A stretch of DNA of 6,045 nucleotides from an uncultured Rickettsiales bacterium (GTDB taxonomy: Bacteria > Pseudomonadota > Alphaproteobacteria > Rickettsiales > UBA1997): NCBI GenBank assembly GCA_944390875.1, contig CALXRO010000062.1:1-6045 (forward strand). The letters run 5' to 3'. The translations under genes and the position numbers were made by a program. Under the pieces are notes generated by a model, which worked only from the letters and a program-made list of their open reading frames with translations, ran no database searches and was not told where the DNA came from. The number at the start of each line of letters is the position of its first letter. The stretch's first letter is position 1. Positions 1-5,352 of this stretch are shown one piece after another.

Positions 1-453
1 AAAAGGACAGGAGCAGAAATTATATTAAATAGACAATACATAAAAGATTTATCATTTGAGAATCCAAAAGCTCCAGAAATATATACATATCAGAATATAC
101 AGCCTAAATTAGATGTTTCCATAGATATAAATGCAACAAAACTACAAAACGAAATATTCGAAGTAGAAAATGTGATAAACGTTACAGCCAAAAAGGATGA
201 TGAAACTTTATTTATCATGGAACTTGTTTACGCTGGAATATTTACAATAAAGAACGTTAGTGAAGAATTAATACAAGAGAATCTATTTATAGATTGCCCA
301 ACGATGATTTTTCCTTTTGAAAGAAGAATAATGGCAGATATTTCAAGAGATGCAGATTTACCACCATTATTACTTGATATTATAGATTTTGAACAAATGT
401 ATGAATCAAAAAAACACATGTTAAATGCTGATAAGAATAAAGATATTAATTAA
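1..453 (+). CDS. secB: Protein-export chaperone SecB (5' end outside window)
   Basis: SecB is the cytosolic tetrameric chaperone that keeps preproteins unfolded and hands them to SecA for export. The reading frame is open from base 1, so the start codon lies upstream; 150 residues are visible and roughly 10-15 appear to be missing compared with the usual ~155-165. Diagnostic pieces are YIKDLSFENPKAP (visible residues 13-25), QPKLDVSIDINA (34-45), the FxVE-type strand at 53-56, and the highly conserved block IDCPTMIFPFERRI followed by PPLLLDIIDF (97-130). This is the alphaproteobacterial version of the family. A GTG at 172 lies inside the conserved fold and is not the start. The tail after residue 134 is short, polar and lysine-rich. 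The next gene follows after 19 nt in the same direction, suggesting co-transcription. Its presence fits the secreted protein encoded further right. Confidence 0.95.
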   Translation, partial: KRTGAEIILNRQYIKDLSFENPKAPEIYTYQNIQPKLDVSIDINATKLQNEIFEVENVINVTAKKDDETLFIMELVYAGIFTIKNVSEELIQENLFIDCPTMIFPFERRIMADISRDADLPPLLLDIIDFEQMYESKKHMLNADKNKDIN

Positions 454-460
454 AAAATAT

Positions 461-466
461 AGAAGG
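461..466 (+). promoter_or_regulatory. Shine-Dalgarno for the Nudix-like gene
   Basis: AGAAGG ends six bases before the ATG at 473. It supports that start codon and independent translation after secB. It is one of few recognisable ribosome-binding sites in the window. Confidence 0.55.
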
Positions 467-472
467 TAAAAA

Positions 473-1252
473 ATGATAAGCAAAAAAAATATAAAGGACT
501 TGATTTTGTCTGGTATTAAAAAAGAACTGATTCTTTTTGAGGATACGGCAAATATTGATAATATAGATACAGAGTTTAGTAATGAACATAAGTTTTTTAC
601 TGCGGATGCAAAATATTTTATAGAAAAAAATTTCTTTGATTATACTTCTAAGGATAAAATCGTTTCAAATGAGCAAATTATAGGACTTAGAAGCTTTGAT
701 TTTTACGGTGGCAAGATATTTATAAATTATGAAAATAGCGATATAAAAACATATTTTGCTACAAATGCTGAGCAGTATTTAGAATACATTAAATCAGGTA
801 ATTTTTTTGTAATACCAATAATTATAAGTAACATCGTAATAACAAAAGATAATAAAATTATTTTAGTAAAAGATAATAAAAATTCAGATTTGATAAGTGA
901 TTTTATTAAAATAAGCGATACTTATGATGGAAAAATAGATTTTTTAAAATGTTTCGAAAGACAAATACAAAACATAACTGGAAAAAATACAGAACTAGAA
1001 AGTTCCACATTAATTGGTGTTTATGAGTCAAATAAATGTGTCTTAGTTTTTAGTCATAATATAAATTTAAGTAGTAATTTAATAAAAAAAGCAAATAAAA
1101 AAAATAATAAATTATATTTTTTGCCAAATAAAGAGGATGATATAGGAGCTGTAATAAAAAATACAATTTTCTCAAAAAATACCAGATTGGCTTTAAAGTT
1201 CCATATAAAGGAAAATTTTTTCAATTATAATTATGTAAATACAAAAATATAA
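473..1252 (+). CDS. Putative degenerate Nudix-fold protein, 259 aa
   Basis: There is no confident family match. Residues ~115-245 have the order of elements expected of a Nudix domain: a strand pair with a turn (IVITKDNKIILVKDN, 121-135), a loop, then a helix ending RQIQNITGK (163-171). That segment lines up with the end of the Nudix box, REUxEExGU, followed by a further strand (VLVFSH) and a late LYFLP strand plus helix. The metal-binding glutamates of the box are gone: the first E is Q164, and the EE pair is N167-I168. Pyrophosphohydrolase activity is therefore not expected if the alignment is right. Residues 1-110 are unassigned, lysine/asparagine/phenylalanine-rich and without a signal peptide. 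The gene sits between secB and holB with 19- and 3-nt gaps, so it is probably expressed with both. The intact 260-codon frame in a decaying AT-rich genome suggests it is still under selection. The Nudix relationship is inference from pattern only. Confidence 0.4.
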   Translation: MISKKNIKDLILSGIKKELILFEDTANIDNIDTEFSNEHKFFTADAKYFIEKNFFDYTSKDKIVSNEQIIGLRSFDFYGGKIFINYENSDIKTYFATNAEQYLEYIKSGNFFVIPIIISNIVITKDNKIILVKDNKNSDLISDFIKISDTYDGKIDFLKCFERQIQNITGKNTELESSTLIGVYESNKCVLVFSHNINLSSNLIKKANKKNNKLYFLPNKEDDIGAVIKNTIFSKNTRLALKFHIKENFFNYNYVNTKI

Positions 1253-1255
1253 TTT

Positions 1256-2266
1256 ATGAAAAAATTGTATGGTTTTGATAATATAAAACAAAATTTTATT
1301 GATAATTTTATTAATAATAAATTACATCATTGCAATATTATTGCCGGCACTAAAGGTATTGGCAAAATGCAATTTGTGTTAGAGTTAGCTTCTATAATAC
1401 TCAGTGAAAAAAATAGTAAAGATATTAGTGGTTATAATATAGAATCTACAAGAAAATTAATAGATAGTGGTGGGCATACGGATCTGATAATATTAGATAT
1501 AAATACTATAGATGAATCTGGTAAAGAAAATAATTCAAAAAAGTCTGAAATAAATATAAAACAAGTTAGAAAAGTAATAGATGAAGTTAAGTTAACACCT
1601 TCAATATCAAAAAATAAAGTTCTAATAATTGATTCTATAGATAATGTAAATATAAATGGGCAAAACGCTTTATTAAAAACAATAGAAGAACCAACTAAAA
1701 ACACATATATATTCTTGATATGTCATAATACAAATAAAGTTATAAGTACAATTTTATCAAGAAGTAATATAACTTTTGTATCAGATCTAAAAATTGAAGA
1801 TTGGAGTAAAGCTATAGAATGTGTTTTGGAAGATAAAAATATGGAATTTGATGGGGATGTGGAAATATTATATAATATTTCGAATCATTCTATAAGCACA
1901 GCGATTAAAATGATAGAGTGTAGGACATTAGAGCAGTATAATAATATAATTAAAGTAATATGTGGCGACAATAACATATACGATATACAAAAAATAGCTG
2001 ATGACTTTAGTTCAAACGATACATTTGAGATATTTACAAATTTAATTGAAAAAATATTTGAAAATATAATAAGATTTCAAATAACAGCTGATGATAATAT
2101 TTTTGGAGAAAACACAAATAATGTTCAAAATTTCGTTAAAAAAAGCAGTCTTGTAAGTATAATAAAAAGATATGAAAATATAAGAAAATATATTAATGAC
2201 ACAAATATCTATAATTTGGATAAAAAGCAAATTATAGATATTATTCTATTAAATTCTATGAATTAA
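1256..2266 (+). CDS. holB: DNA polymerase III subunit delta' (clamp loader)
   Basis: Delta' is the stator subunit of the clamp loader, which opens the beta sliding clamp and places it on primed DNA. The 336-residue length is normal. Seen in order: LHHCNIIAGTKGIGK, with a P-loop at 31-37; GGHTDLIILD (72-81); EINIKQVRKV (98-107); the Walker B-like strand KVLIIDSID (121-129); the hallmark ALLKTIEEP (138-146); and a sensor-1/SRC-like segment, here SRS (168-170). The zinc-module cysteines of the Escherichia coli protein are absent, as is usual in alphaproteobacteria, and a Ser replaces the Cys of SRC. The C-terminal third is poorly conserved but helical, as expected of the collar domain. The start lies 3 nt after the preceding stop with no clear Shine-Dalgarno, so translation is probably coupled to the upstream gene. 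The stop abuts the convergent hpf stop. Confidence 0.92.
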   Translation: MKKLYGFDNIKQNFIDNFINNKLHHCNIIAGTKGIGKMQFVLELASIILSEKNSKDISGYNIESTRKLIDSGGHTDLIILDINTIDESGKENNSKKSEINIKQVRKVIDEVKLTPSISKNKVLIIDSIDNVNINGQNALLKTIEEPTKNTYIFLICHNTNKVISTILSRSNITFVSDLKIEDWSKAIECVLEDKNMEFDGDVEILYNISNHSISTAIKMIECRTLEQYNNIIKVICGDNNIYDIQKIADDFSSNDTFEIFTNLIEKIFENIIRFQITADDNIFGENTNNVQNFVKKSSLVSIIKRYENIRKYINDTNIYNLDKKQIIDIILLNSMN

Positions 2267-2929
2267 TTATACCATTTTTGGATTTATCCAAGATATTGTA
2301 TTATCAGATTTTTTATATATCACATTTATAAGTCCATTATCTTTATTTATGAACATATATGCTGGTAAACTTAGAAGATCCATTTTCATAAGAGCTTCTT
2401 CTATGTTTAATTCTTCAATTTCTGTTTCTTTTTCTTCTATAACTGTAAATAATGAAGCATTGTCATCTATTAACATATTATTATTTTCGGTGTAAAATAC
2501 ATCACCTTGTTCTTTACCTTTTTCTTCTATTTCTTGCTCTTCTTCTATTGGTTCAGTCTCTCTAAGAATCCATCTGTCAGCTATTATGTAAGGTATTTCA
2601 CTATTTTTGGCTTTTAATGAAGCTATTTCTTTCCTGTAATTTAGTAATTTTGATTTGTATTTTCTTAGTTGTTTTAGCATTTTTATGAGAGATAAGTCAA
2701 ATGAATGATATATGTCCTCAGAAAAAGCACTTGATTTAATTGTTATACCCTTTTTACTACCATCTGTTGCAACTATGTTGGTTTTATATCTGCTACCATC
2801 TTTAGAGAAAAAAACATTTACTTCTATTATACTGTCCAGGTACTTTGAAATTTCTTCTTCAATTTTACTTTCAACATAGCTTGGCAAACTCATACCTAAT
2901 GAAAAATTGTTATTTATTTTTATTTTCAT
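2267..2929 (-). CDS. hpf: Ribosome hibernation promoting factor, long form
   Basis: Long-form HPF binds the 30S decoding region and, through its C-terminal domain, dimerises ribosomes into inactive 100S particles under starvation or slow growth. The N-terminal S30AE domain (1-~105) shows SLGMSLPSYVESKIEEEISKYL, VFFSKDGSRYKTNIVATDG and the basic helix LKQLRKYKSKLLNYRK (86-100), the usual rRNA-contacting region. A linker (106-173) rich in Glu is longer than normal, giving 220 residues against ~180-200. The C-terminal dimerisation domain (174-218) is well kept: IEEALMKMDLLSLPAYMFIN, then GLINVIYKKSDNTISWINP. The first Met matches the family start, although no Shine-Dalgarno is visible. It is transcribed away from the xseB-like gene across a 255-bp gap and towards holB. 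A candidate promoter lies at 2962-2989 with a palindrome near its predicted start site. The symbol raiA is also used for relatives. Confidence 0.92.
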   Translation of the reverse strand: MKIKINNNFSLGMSLPSYVESKIEEEISKYLDSIIEVNVFFSKDGSRYKTNIVATDGSKKGITIKSSAFSEDIYHSFDLSLIKMLKQLRKYKSKLLNYRKEIASLKAKNSEIPYIIADRWILRETEPIEEEQEIEEKGKEQGDVFYTENNNMLIDDNASLFTVIEEKETEIEELNIEEALMKMDLLSLPAYMFINKDNGLINVIYKKSDNTISWINPKMV

Positions 2930-2943
2930 ATAAAAACTTATTT

Positions 2944-2956
2944 TAATTAGTAATTA
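2944..2956. repeat. Operator-like palindrome, copy 1 (TAATTAGTAATTA)
   Basis: Two TAATTA half-sites flank a central G, giving a perfect 13-bp dyad. It lies at the predicted transcription start of the hpf promoter, where a repressor would act. The sequence is all A/T apart from the centre, so chance is a real alternative. Confidence 0.3.
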
Positions 2957-2961
2957 CTCTA

Positions 2962-2989
2962 AGAATAATATATTTTTATAGCAAGTCAA
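2962..2989 (-). promoter_or_regulatory. Candidate sigma-70-type promoter for hpf
   Basis: Read on the - strand, TTGACT (2989-2984, five of six matches to the -35 consensus) is followed after 16 bases by TATTCT (2967-2962, four of six). Transcription would begin near 2955, leaving a leader of about 26 nt before the hpf ATG. The -35 is good and the -10 is mediocre. Confidence 0.35.
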
Positions 2990-3003
2990 TTGGAACAAAC
3001 ATT

Positions 3004-3016
3004 AAATTAGTAACTA
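3004..3016. repeat. Operator-like near-palindrome, copy 2
   Basis: AAATTAGTAACTA matches copy 1 at 11 of 13 positions, including the shared core ATTAGTAA, and lies exactly 60 bp away. It is upstream of the hpf -35 element. A pair of sites in phase would fit one regulator, but this is inference. Confidence 0.25.
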
Positions 3017-3141
3017 TTGTATAAAATATATTTCTTATCTTTAGTATTTTTTTATATTTCAAAATAAAATTGACTAACATATTTATTTTAAAAAAATAAT
3101 TATAAATTATTTTTAATAATTATCTTTATTTTTATAGAAAA

Positions 3142-3150
3142 TGTTATAAT
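3142..3150 (+). promoter_or_regulatory. Extended -10 promoter for the xseB-like/trxA cluster
   Basis: TGTTATAAT is a perfect extended -10 element (TGn plus consensus TATAAT). No good -35 is seen 16-18 bases upstream, which extended -10 promoters can tolerate. Transcription would start near 3157, about 28 nt before the ATG at 3185. Confidence 0.5.
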
Positions 3151-3184
3151 ATTTTATTTAGGTTAATTATTTTTTATAAACACC

Positions 3185-3496
3185 ATGGAAAATTTAAATT
3201 TTGACGAAGCAGCTACAAAACTGGAAGGCATACTTGATGAGCTTGAAGGCGATACAAGTAAGTTTACTCAGGAAGAGATTGAAGAAAAAGTAAAGGAAGC
3301 CGAAAATCTCAGAAATCACTGCAAAGAGCTCTTGAAAAAGGAGAAGGAAGAAATAATAAAAACAGCAAAAGAAAACAATATTCCTCTTGAAGAAATCGGA
3401 ATAAGTGAAGATGATGACGATGATGATTTTGATGACTTTGATGAAGACGAAGAAGAGGAAGAGGAAGATGAAGAAGAAGAGAAAAAGGAAAAGTAA
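3185..3496 (+). CDS. xseB: Exonuclease VII small subunit-like protein with acidic tail
   Basis: XseB is the small helical subunit that coats the stalk of exonuclease VII, which degrades single-stranded DNA. Residues 6-57 follow the family pattern: FDEAATKLEGILDELEG, a short loop, then EEIEEKVKEAENLRNHCKELLKKEKEEI, with LRNHC resembling the KNHC/RRHC of other alphaproteobacterial XseB proteins. The loop is slightly longer than usual and a typical SGDL turn is not evident. Residues 58-74 are a linker. Residues 75-99 are all Asp or Glu except F82 and F85, closing with KKEK. That tail is not a normal part of XseB. Its purine-rich GAA/GAG/GAT/GAC codons make the gene richer in G+C than its neighbours. 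No Shine-Dalgarno is visible. trxA begins 5 nt after its stop. The large subunit XseA is not in the window, so an unrelated acidic coiled-coil protein remains possible. Confidence 0.55.
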   Translation: MENLNFDEAATKLEGILDELEGDTSKFTQEEIEEKVKEAENLRNHCKELLKKEKEEIIKTAKENNIPLEEIGISEDDDDDDFDDFDEDEEEEEEDEEEEKKEK

Positions 3497-3501
3497 AAAA
3501 T

Positions 3502-3813
3502 ATGCAAATTGCTAATAACGATAACTTTAAAAATATTATAAATTCCGATAAGCCAATTTTAGTTGATTTTTGGGCTGAATGGTGCGGTCCTTGTAGGATG
3601 TTAATACCTATAATTGAAGAATTAAGTAATGATATGAGTGATGTAATTGATATATATAAATGCAATGTTGACGAATGTTCAGAAATAGCAAGTAGTTTTA
3701 ACATAAGAAGCATACCAACACTTATATTATTTAGAAAAGGAGAGATATTAGATATTACACAAGGGGCAGCTTCCAAGGCCGTTATAAAAAAATGGATAGA
3801 ATCAAAAATATAA
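3502..3813 (+). CDS. trxA: Thioredoxin
   Basis: This cytosolic dithiol-disulfide oxidoreductase reduces ribonucleotide reductase and other partners and is itself reduced by thioredoxin reductase. At 103 residues it is a complete single-domain thioredoxin. Visible hallmarks are VDFWAEWCGPC (21-31) with redox cysteines C28 and C31, the buried Asp at 22, the cis-proline loop SIPT (P72), and FRKGE (77-81). C54 and C59 are extra cysteines outside the active site. The start follows the upstream stop by 5 nt; an AAGGAA at 3485-3490, inside the upstream gene, is a rather distant Shine-Dalgarno. The last 22 nt overlap the start of the next gene in another frame, pointing to translational coupling. There is no signal peptide, so it acts in the cytoplasm. 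Confidence 0.96.
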   Translation: MQIANNDNFKNIINSDKPILVDFWAEWCGPCRMLIPIIEELSNDMSDVIDIYKCNVDECSEIASSFNIRSIPTLILFRKGEILDITQGAASKAVIKKWIESKI

Positions 3814-4814
3814 TATCCTTTTTAAAGAGTTTTTTATTTAGGAAGCATTCAAAAACAACAAATATTAAGGATGCTTCCTTATATGATTATGGTTTTGATC
3901 AAAATAATTTAGTTTTCTTAAGTGATAATAAAAATACTTGTTATTCTTATTGCTTATCGCCTTTAAAATTTTATTTAATTAATAATTTTGAAAAATGTTT
4001 TAATAAAATTTTAAGAGAGTTTAATGATTATAATATCATACCAAAAATAGGAATAGAATCAGAATTTTACGCTACAAAAGTTTCAAATATTGATATTTTT
4101 TTTAAAAAAGTTTATGATTTTTCAGATAAAAATAATATTTATATTAATAAAATAAAAAAAGAAAATTCAGAGAACCAGTTTGAACTTGAATTTTCACCAT
4201 ATATAGATTTATGGAAATTAATTAATGATTTTAATTTAATTAAAGAATTTTTATTAAATTTGAGTTTTGATGTAAATTTTAAAGCAAAACCATTTTATTA
4301 TGATGTAGGAAGTTCTTTACAAATAAATATAAGTTTAAACGATATTAATGGAAATAACTTATTTATAAAGAATACTGATGGGTCTGAAAATAGGTTTTTA
4401 TTAAATTCAATAGCTGGTTTATTAGAAAAGACAAATGAATTTTTGGATTTATACATTGAATCAGAAAATTGTCTAGATAGATATGATATAGATTTTAATA
4501 AATTACATCATTTATCTGGAAAAGTTACTTCGCCTTCGTATATTTGTTGGGGAATAAATAATAGAACATGTAGTATAAGAATACCTACATCAAAATATTT
4601 TTATTCTCATCATGATTATATAAATGATACTTTAAAAAATAGACGTATTGAATATCGTGTTCCTTCATCAAACTGTGATGTTGGACTAGCATTGTATAGT
4701 GTTTTATATAGTGTTTTGTATGGAATAAAAAATGAATTAGAACCAATAGAACAAACAAGTAATGATGTGTTTTTTGATGAATTTTCAAGTTTAAAATACA
4801 ATGTTATAAATTAA
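3792..4814 (+). CDS. Diverged, shortened glutamine synthetase-like protein
   Basis: Glutamine synthetase-family enzymes ligate ammonia or an amine to glutamate using ATP. This 340-residue protein follows the catalytic domain: GIESEFY (87-93) for the first acidic pair; E124 and E131 in ENSENQFELEF, matching the family's ExGPGQFEIN; KPFYYDVGSSLQINISL (166-182) for KPFxDxGSGxHxHxSL; GLLEKTNEFL (209-218); R230; WGINNRTCSIRIP (253-265); RRIEYRVP (284-291); and a late helix with GIKNELEP. Normal length is ~440-470; most of the N-terminal beta-grasp domain is missing or unrecognisable. The HxH motif has become Q177-I-N179 and the preceding Asn is V172, so metal and ATP/glutamate binding should be impaired, while E89, E91, E131, R258, R263, E287 and R289 remain. 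Normal glutamine synthesis is doubtful; another ligase or a regulatory role is possible. The ATG lies inside trxA, and no other start was found nearby. Confidence 0.72.
   Translation: MDRIKNIISFLKSFLFRKHSKTTNIKDASLYDYGFDQNNLVFLSDNKNTCYSYCLSPLKFYLINNFEKCFNKILREFNDYNIIPKIGIESEFYATKVSNIDIFFKKVYDFSDKNNIYINKIKKENSENQFELEFSPYIDLWKLINDFNLIKEFLLNLSFDVNFKAKPFYYDVGSSLQINISLNDINGNNLFIKNTDGSENRFLLNSIAGLLEKTNEFLDLYIESENCLDRYDIDFNKLHHLSGKVTSPSYICWGINNRTCSIRIPTSKYFYSHHDYINDTLKNRRIEYRVPSSNCDVGLALYSVLYSVLYGIKNELEPIEQTSNDVFFDEFSSLKYNVIN
4695..4718 (+). repeat. 12-bp tandem duplication inside the glutamine synthetase-like gene
   Basis: TATAGTGTTTTA is followed directly by TATAGTGTTTTG, encoding YSVL twice in the late conserved helix. 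The helix keeps the family's spacing before GIKN, so this is not an obvious length insertion. It may be convergent codon use rather than a recent duplication. Confidence 0.6.
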
Positions 4815-4842
4815 ATTATATATTTCTTATTTTATAAAATTA

Positions 4843-4870
4843 TTGTTTTTTAATATTTGTTTACTATTCT
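4843..4870 (+). promoter_or_regulatory. Weak candidate promoter for the secreted protein gene
   Basis: TTGTTT (4843-4848), a 16-base spacer and TATTCT (4865-4870) would give a leader of about 38 nt before the ATG at 4915. Both hexamers match only four of six consensus positions in a very AT-rich gap, so the call is tentative. The gap from the previous gene is 100 bp, enough for a separate promoter. Confidence 0.2.
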
Positions 4871-4904
4871 TTAAAAAGAGTTTTATTCTTTAATTTCAAA
4901 AAAT

Positions 4905-4910
4905 GGAGGT
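4905..4910 (+). promoter_or_regulatory. Consensus Shine-Dalgarno that decides the start at 4915
   Basis: GGAGGT is near-perfect and lies five bases (counting from GGAGG) before the ATG at 4915. It overlaps the in-frame ATG at 4903, which would place the ribosome-binding site inside the coding region. The downstream ATG is therefore the start. It is the strongest ribosome-binding site in the window. Confidence 0.85.
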
Positions 4911-4914
4911 TTAT

Positions 4915-5307
4915 ATGAAAAAAAATATTGCGTTAACACTAGGTTTTGTATGTATACCAATTTTAGTAAATGGTACATCAATAACAAATAAGGCTGCTCT
5001 TCTTAATAAAGAAGAAGAAAATTGCAATTATACGGACATAAACAATGATTGTATTATAGAAAAAGACAAAGTATGTTCTAATGACAATATTTCAGAAGCA
5101 GAAGGTGTTTTAGTTGAAGAGAGAGGTATTGGTGAAATACTTGAAACAGGTGGAAATTTTATCACAAATGCGGGCTCTAGAATTGCCGAAGCTGGCGATG
5201 ATTGTGAGGAAGAAGATAATATAGTTGAGGCAACAGGCAAATGTCTTCATTATTTCGGTAAAATTTTTACAATAATTGGTAAATTTCTTAAAAAATTGTT
5301 TTTTTGA
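4915..5307 (+). CDS. Small secreted protein, acidic middle, cationic amphipathic C-terminus
   Basis: No family is recognised. The 130-residue product starts with a typical Sec signal peptide: MKK, a hydrophobic core IALTLGFVCIPILV, and probable cleavage near residues 20-22 (NGTS). There is no lipobox. The exported part is strikingly bipartite. Residues 33-105 carry 22 Asp/Glu against four Lys/Arg and include four cysteines (37, 46, 54, 97). Residues 109-130 have five Lys, no acidic residue and one cysteine (110). In that end H112, K116, T119, K123 and K126/K127 fall every three or four positions with hydrophobic residues between, making an amphipathic helix like membrane-active peptides. Residues 70-94 have regularly spaced glycines (RGIGE, TGGN, NAGS, EAGDD). 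The stop is a tandem TGA-TAG. A mature protein anchored to or acting on membranes, or an acidic pro-region masking a cationic peptide, are possibilities only. Confidence 0.75.
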   Translation: MKKNIALTLGFVCIPILVNGTSITNKAALLNKEEENCNYTDINNDCIIEKDKVCSNDNISEAEGVLVEERGIGEILETGGNFITNAGSRIAEAGDDCEEEDNIVEATGKCLHYFGKIFTIIGKFLKKLFF

Positions 5308-5319
5308 TAGAAAAAAATA

Positions 5320-5346
5320 ATGTAAAACACACAAATATGTAAAACA
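5320..5346 (+). repeat. 10-bp direct repeat ATGTAAAACA, two copies
   Basis: Copies at 5320-5329 and 5337-5346 are identical and separated by 7 bases, giving a 17-bp period. They occupy the 45-bp gap between the secreted protein gene and the reductase pseudogene. Function unknown. Confidence 0.5.
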
Positions 5347-5351
5347 TATTT
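5333..5351. repeat. Inverted repeat AAATATGT-AAA-ACATATTT before the reductase start
   Basis: Eight-base perfect arms surround a three-base centre, ending one base before the ATG at 5353. As DNA it could be a dimeric-regulator site; as RNA, an A/U hairpin over the initiation region. There is no G+C-rich stem or T-run, so it is not a standard terminator. Confidence 0.45.
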
Positions 5352-5352
5352 A

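Larger units (their letters stand above)
2930..3184. other. Divergent intergenic region, very AT-rich
   Basis: This 255-bp gap separates hpf (leftward) from the xseB-trxA-glutamine-synthetase-like cluster (rightward). It has stops in all frames and no recognisable RNA gene. It holds candidate promoters for both sides and a repeated near-palindrome, listed separately. A 9-bp direct repeat, AATAATTAT, occurs at 3095-3103 and 3115-3123, 20 bp apart. In sequence this rich in A and T such short repeats can arise by chance. Confidence 0.6.

Noticed and set aside
172..453. Short 93-residue frame beginning at GTG 172 as its own gene
   Set aside because: The same frame is open from base 1 and encodes the preceding SecB strands, so this is the inside of secB.
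3070..3106. TTGACT at 3070 paired with TATAAA at 3101 as a second rightward promoter
   Set aside because: The spacer would be 25 bases, too long for a sigma-70-type promoter.
3309..3776. 155-residue - strand frame and a serine-rich 63-residue - strand frame opposite the xseB-like gene and trxA
   Set aside because: They are low-complexity antisense of the Asp/Glu codon run and of thioredoxin; the + strand has clear family motifs.
4585..4801. Two - strand frames within the glutamine synthetase-like gene
   Set aside because: They lie opposite the conserved WGINNR to RRIEYR region, show no motif and no ribosome-binding site.
4871..4892. AAAGA/TCTTT dyad in the 4815-4914 gap as a terminator of the trxA cluster
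   Set aside because: Only five A/T-rich pairs with a 7-base loop; far too weak.
4903..4914. In-frame ATG at 4903 giving a 134-residue secreted protein (MEVY...)
   Set aside because: The GGAGGT ribosome-binding site would lie inside the coding region, and MKKN at 4915 gives a textbook signal peptide start.
5289..5317. A/T inverted repeats near the secreted protein stop as a terminator
   Set aside because: The arms are only A and T, overlap the coding end, and lack a G+C stem, so a rho-independent terminator cannot be claimed.
5028..5334. Two - strand frames opposite the secreted protein gene
   Set aside because: Antisense shadows without start signals; the + frame has a signal peptide and a strong Shine-Dalgarno.
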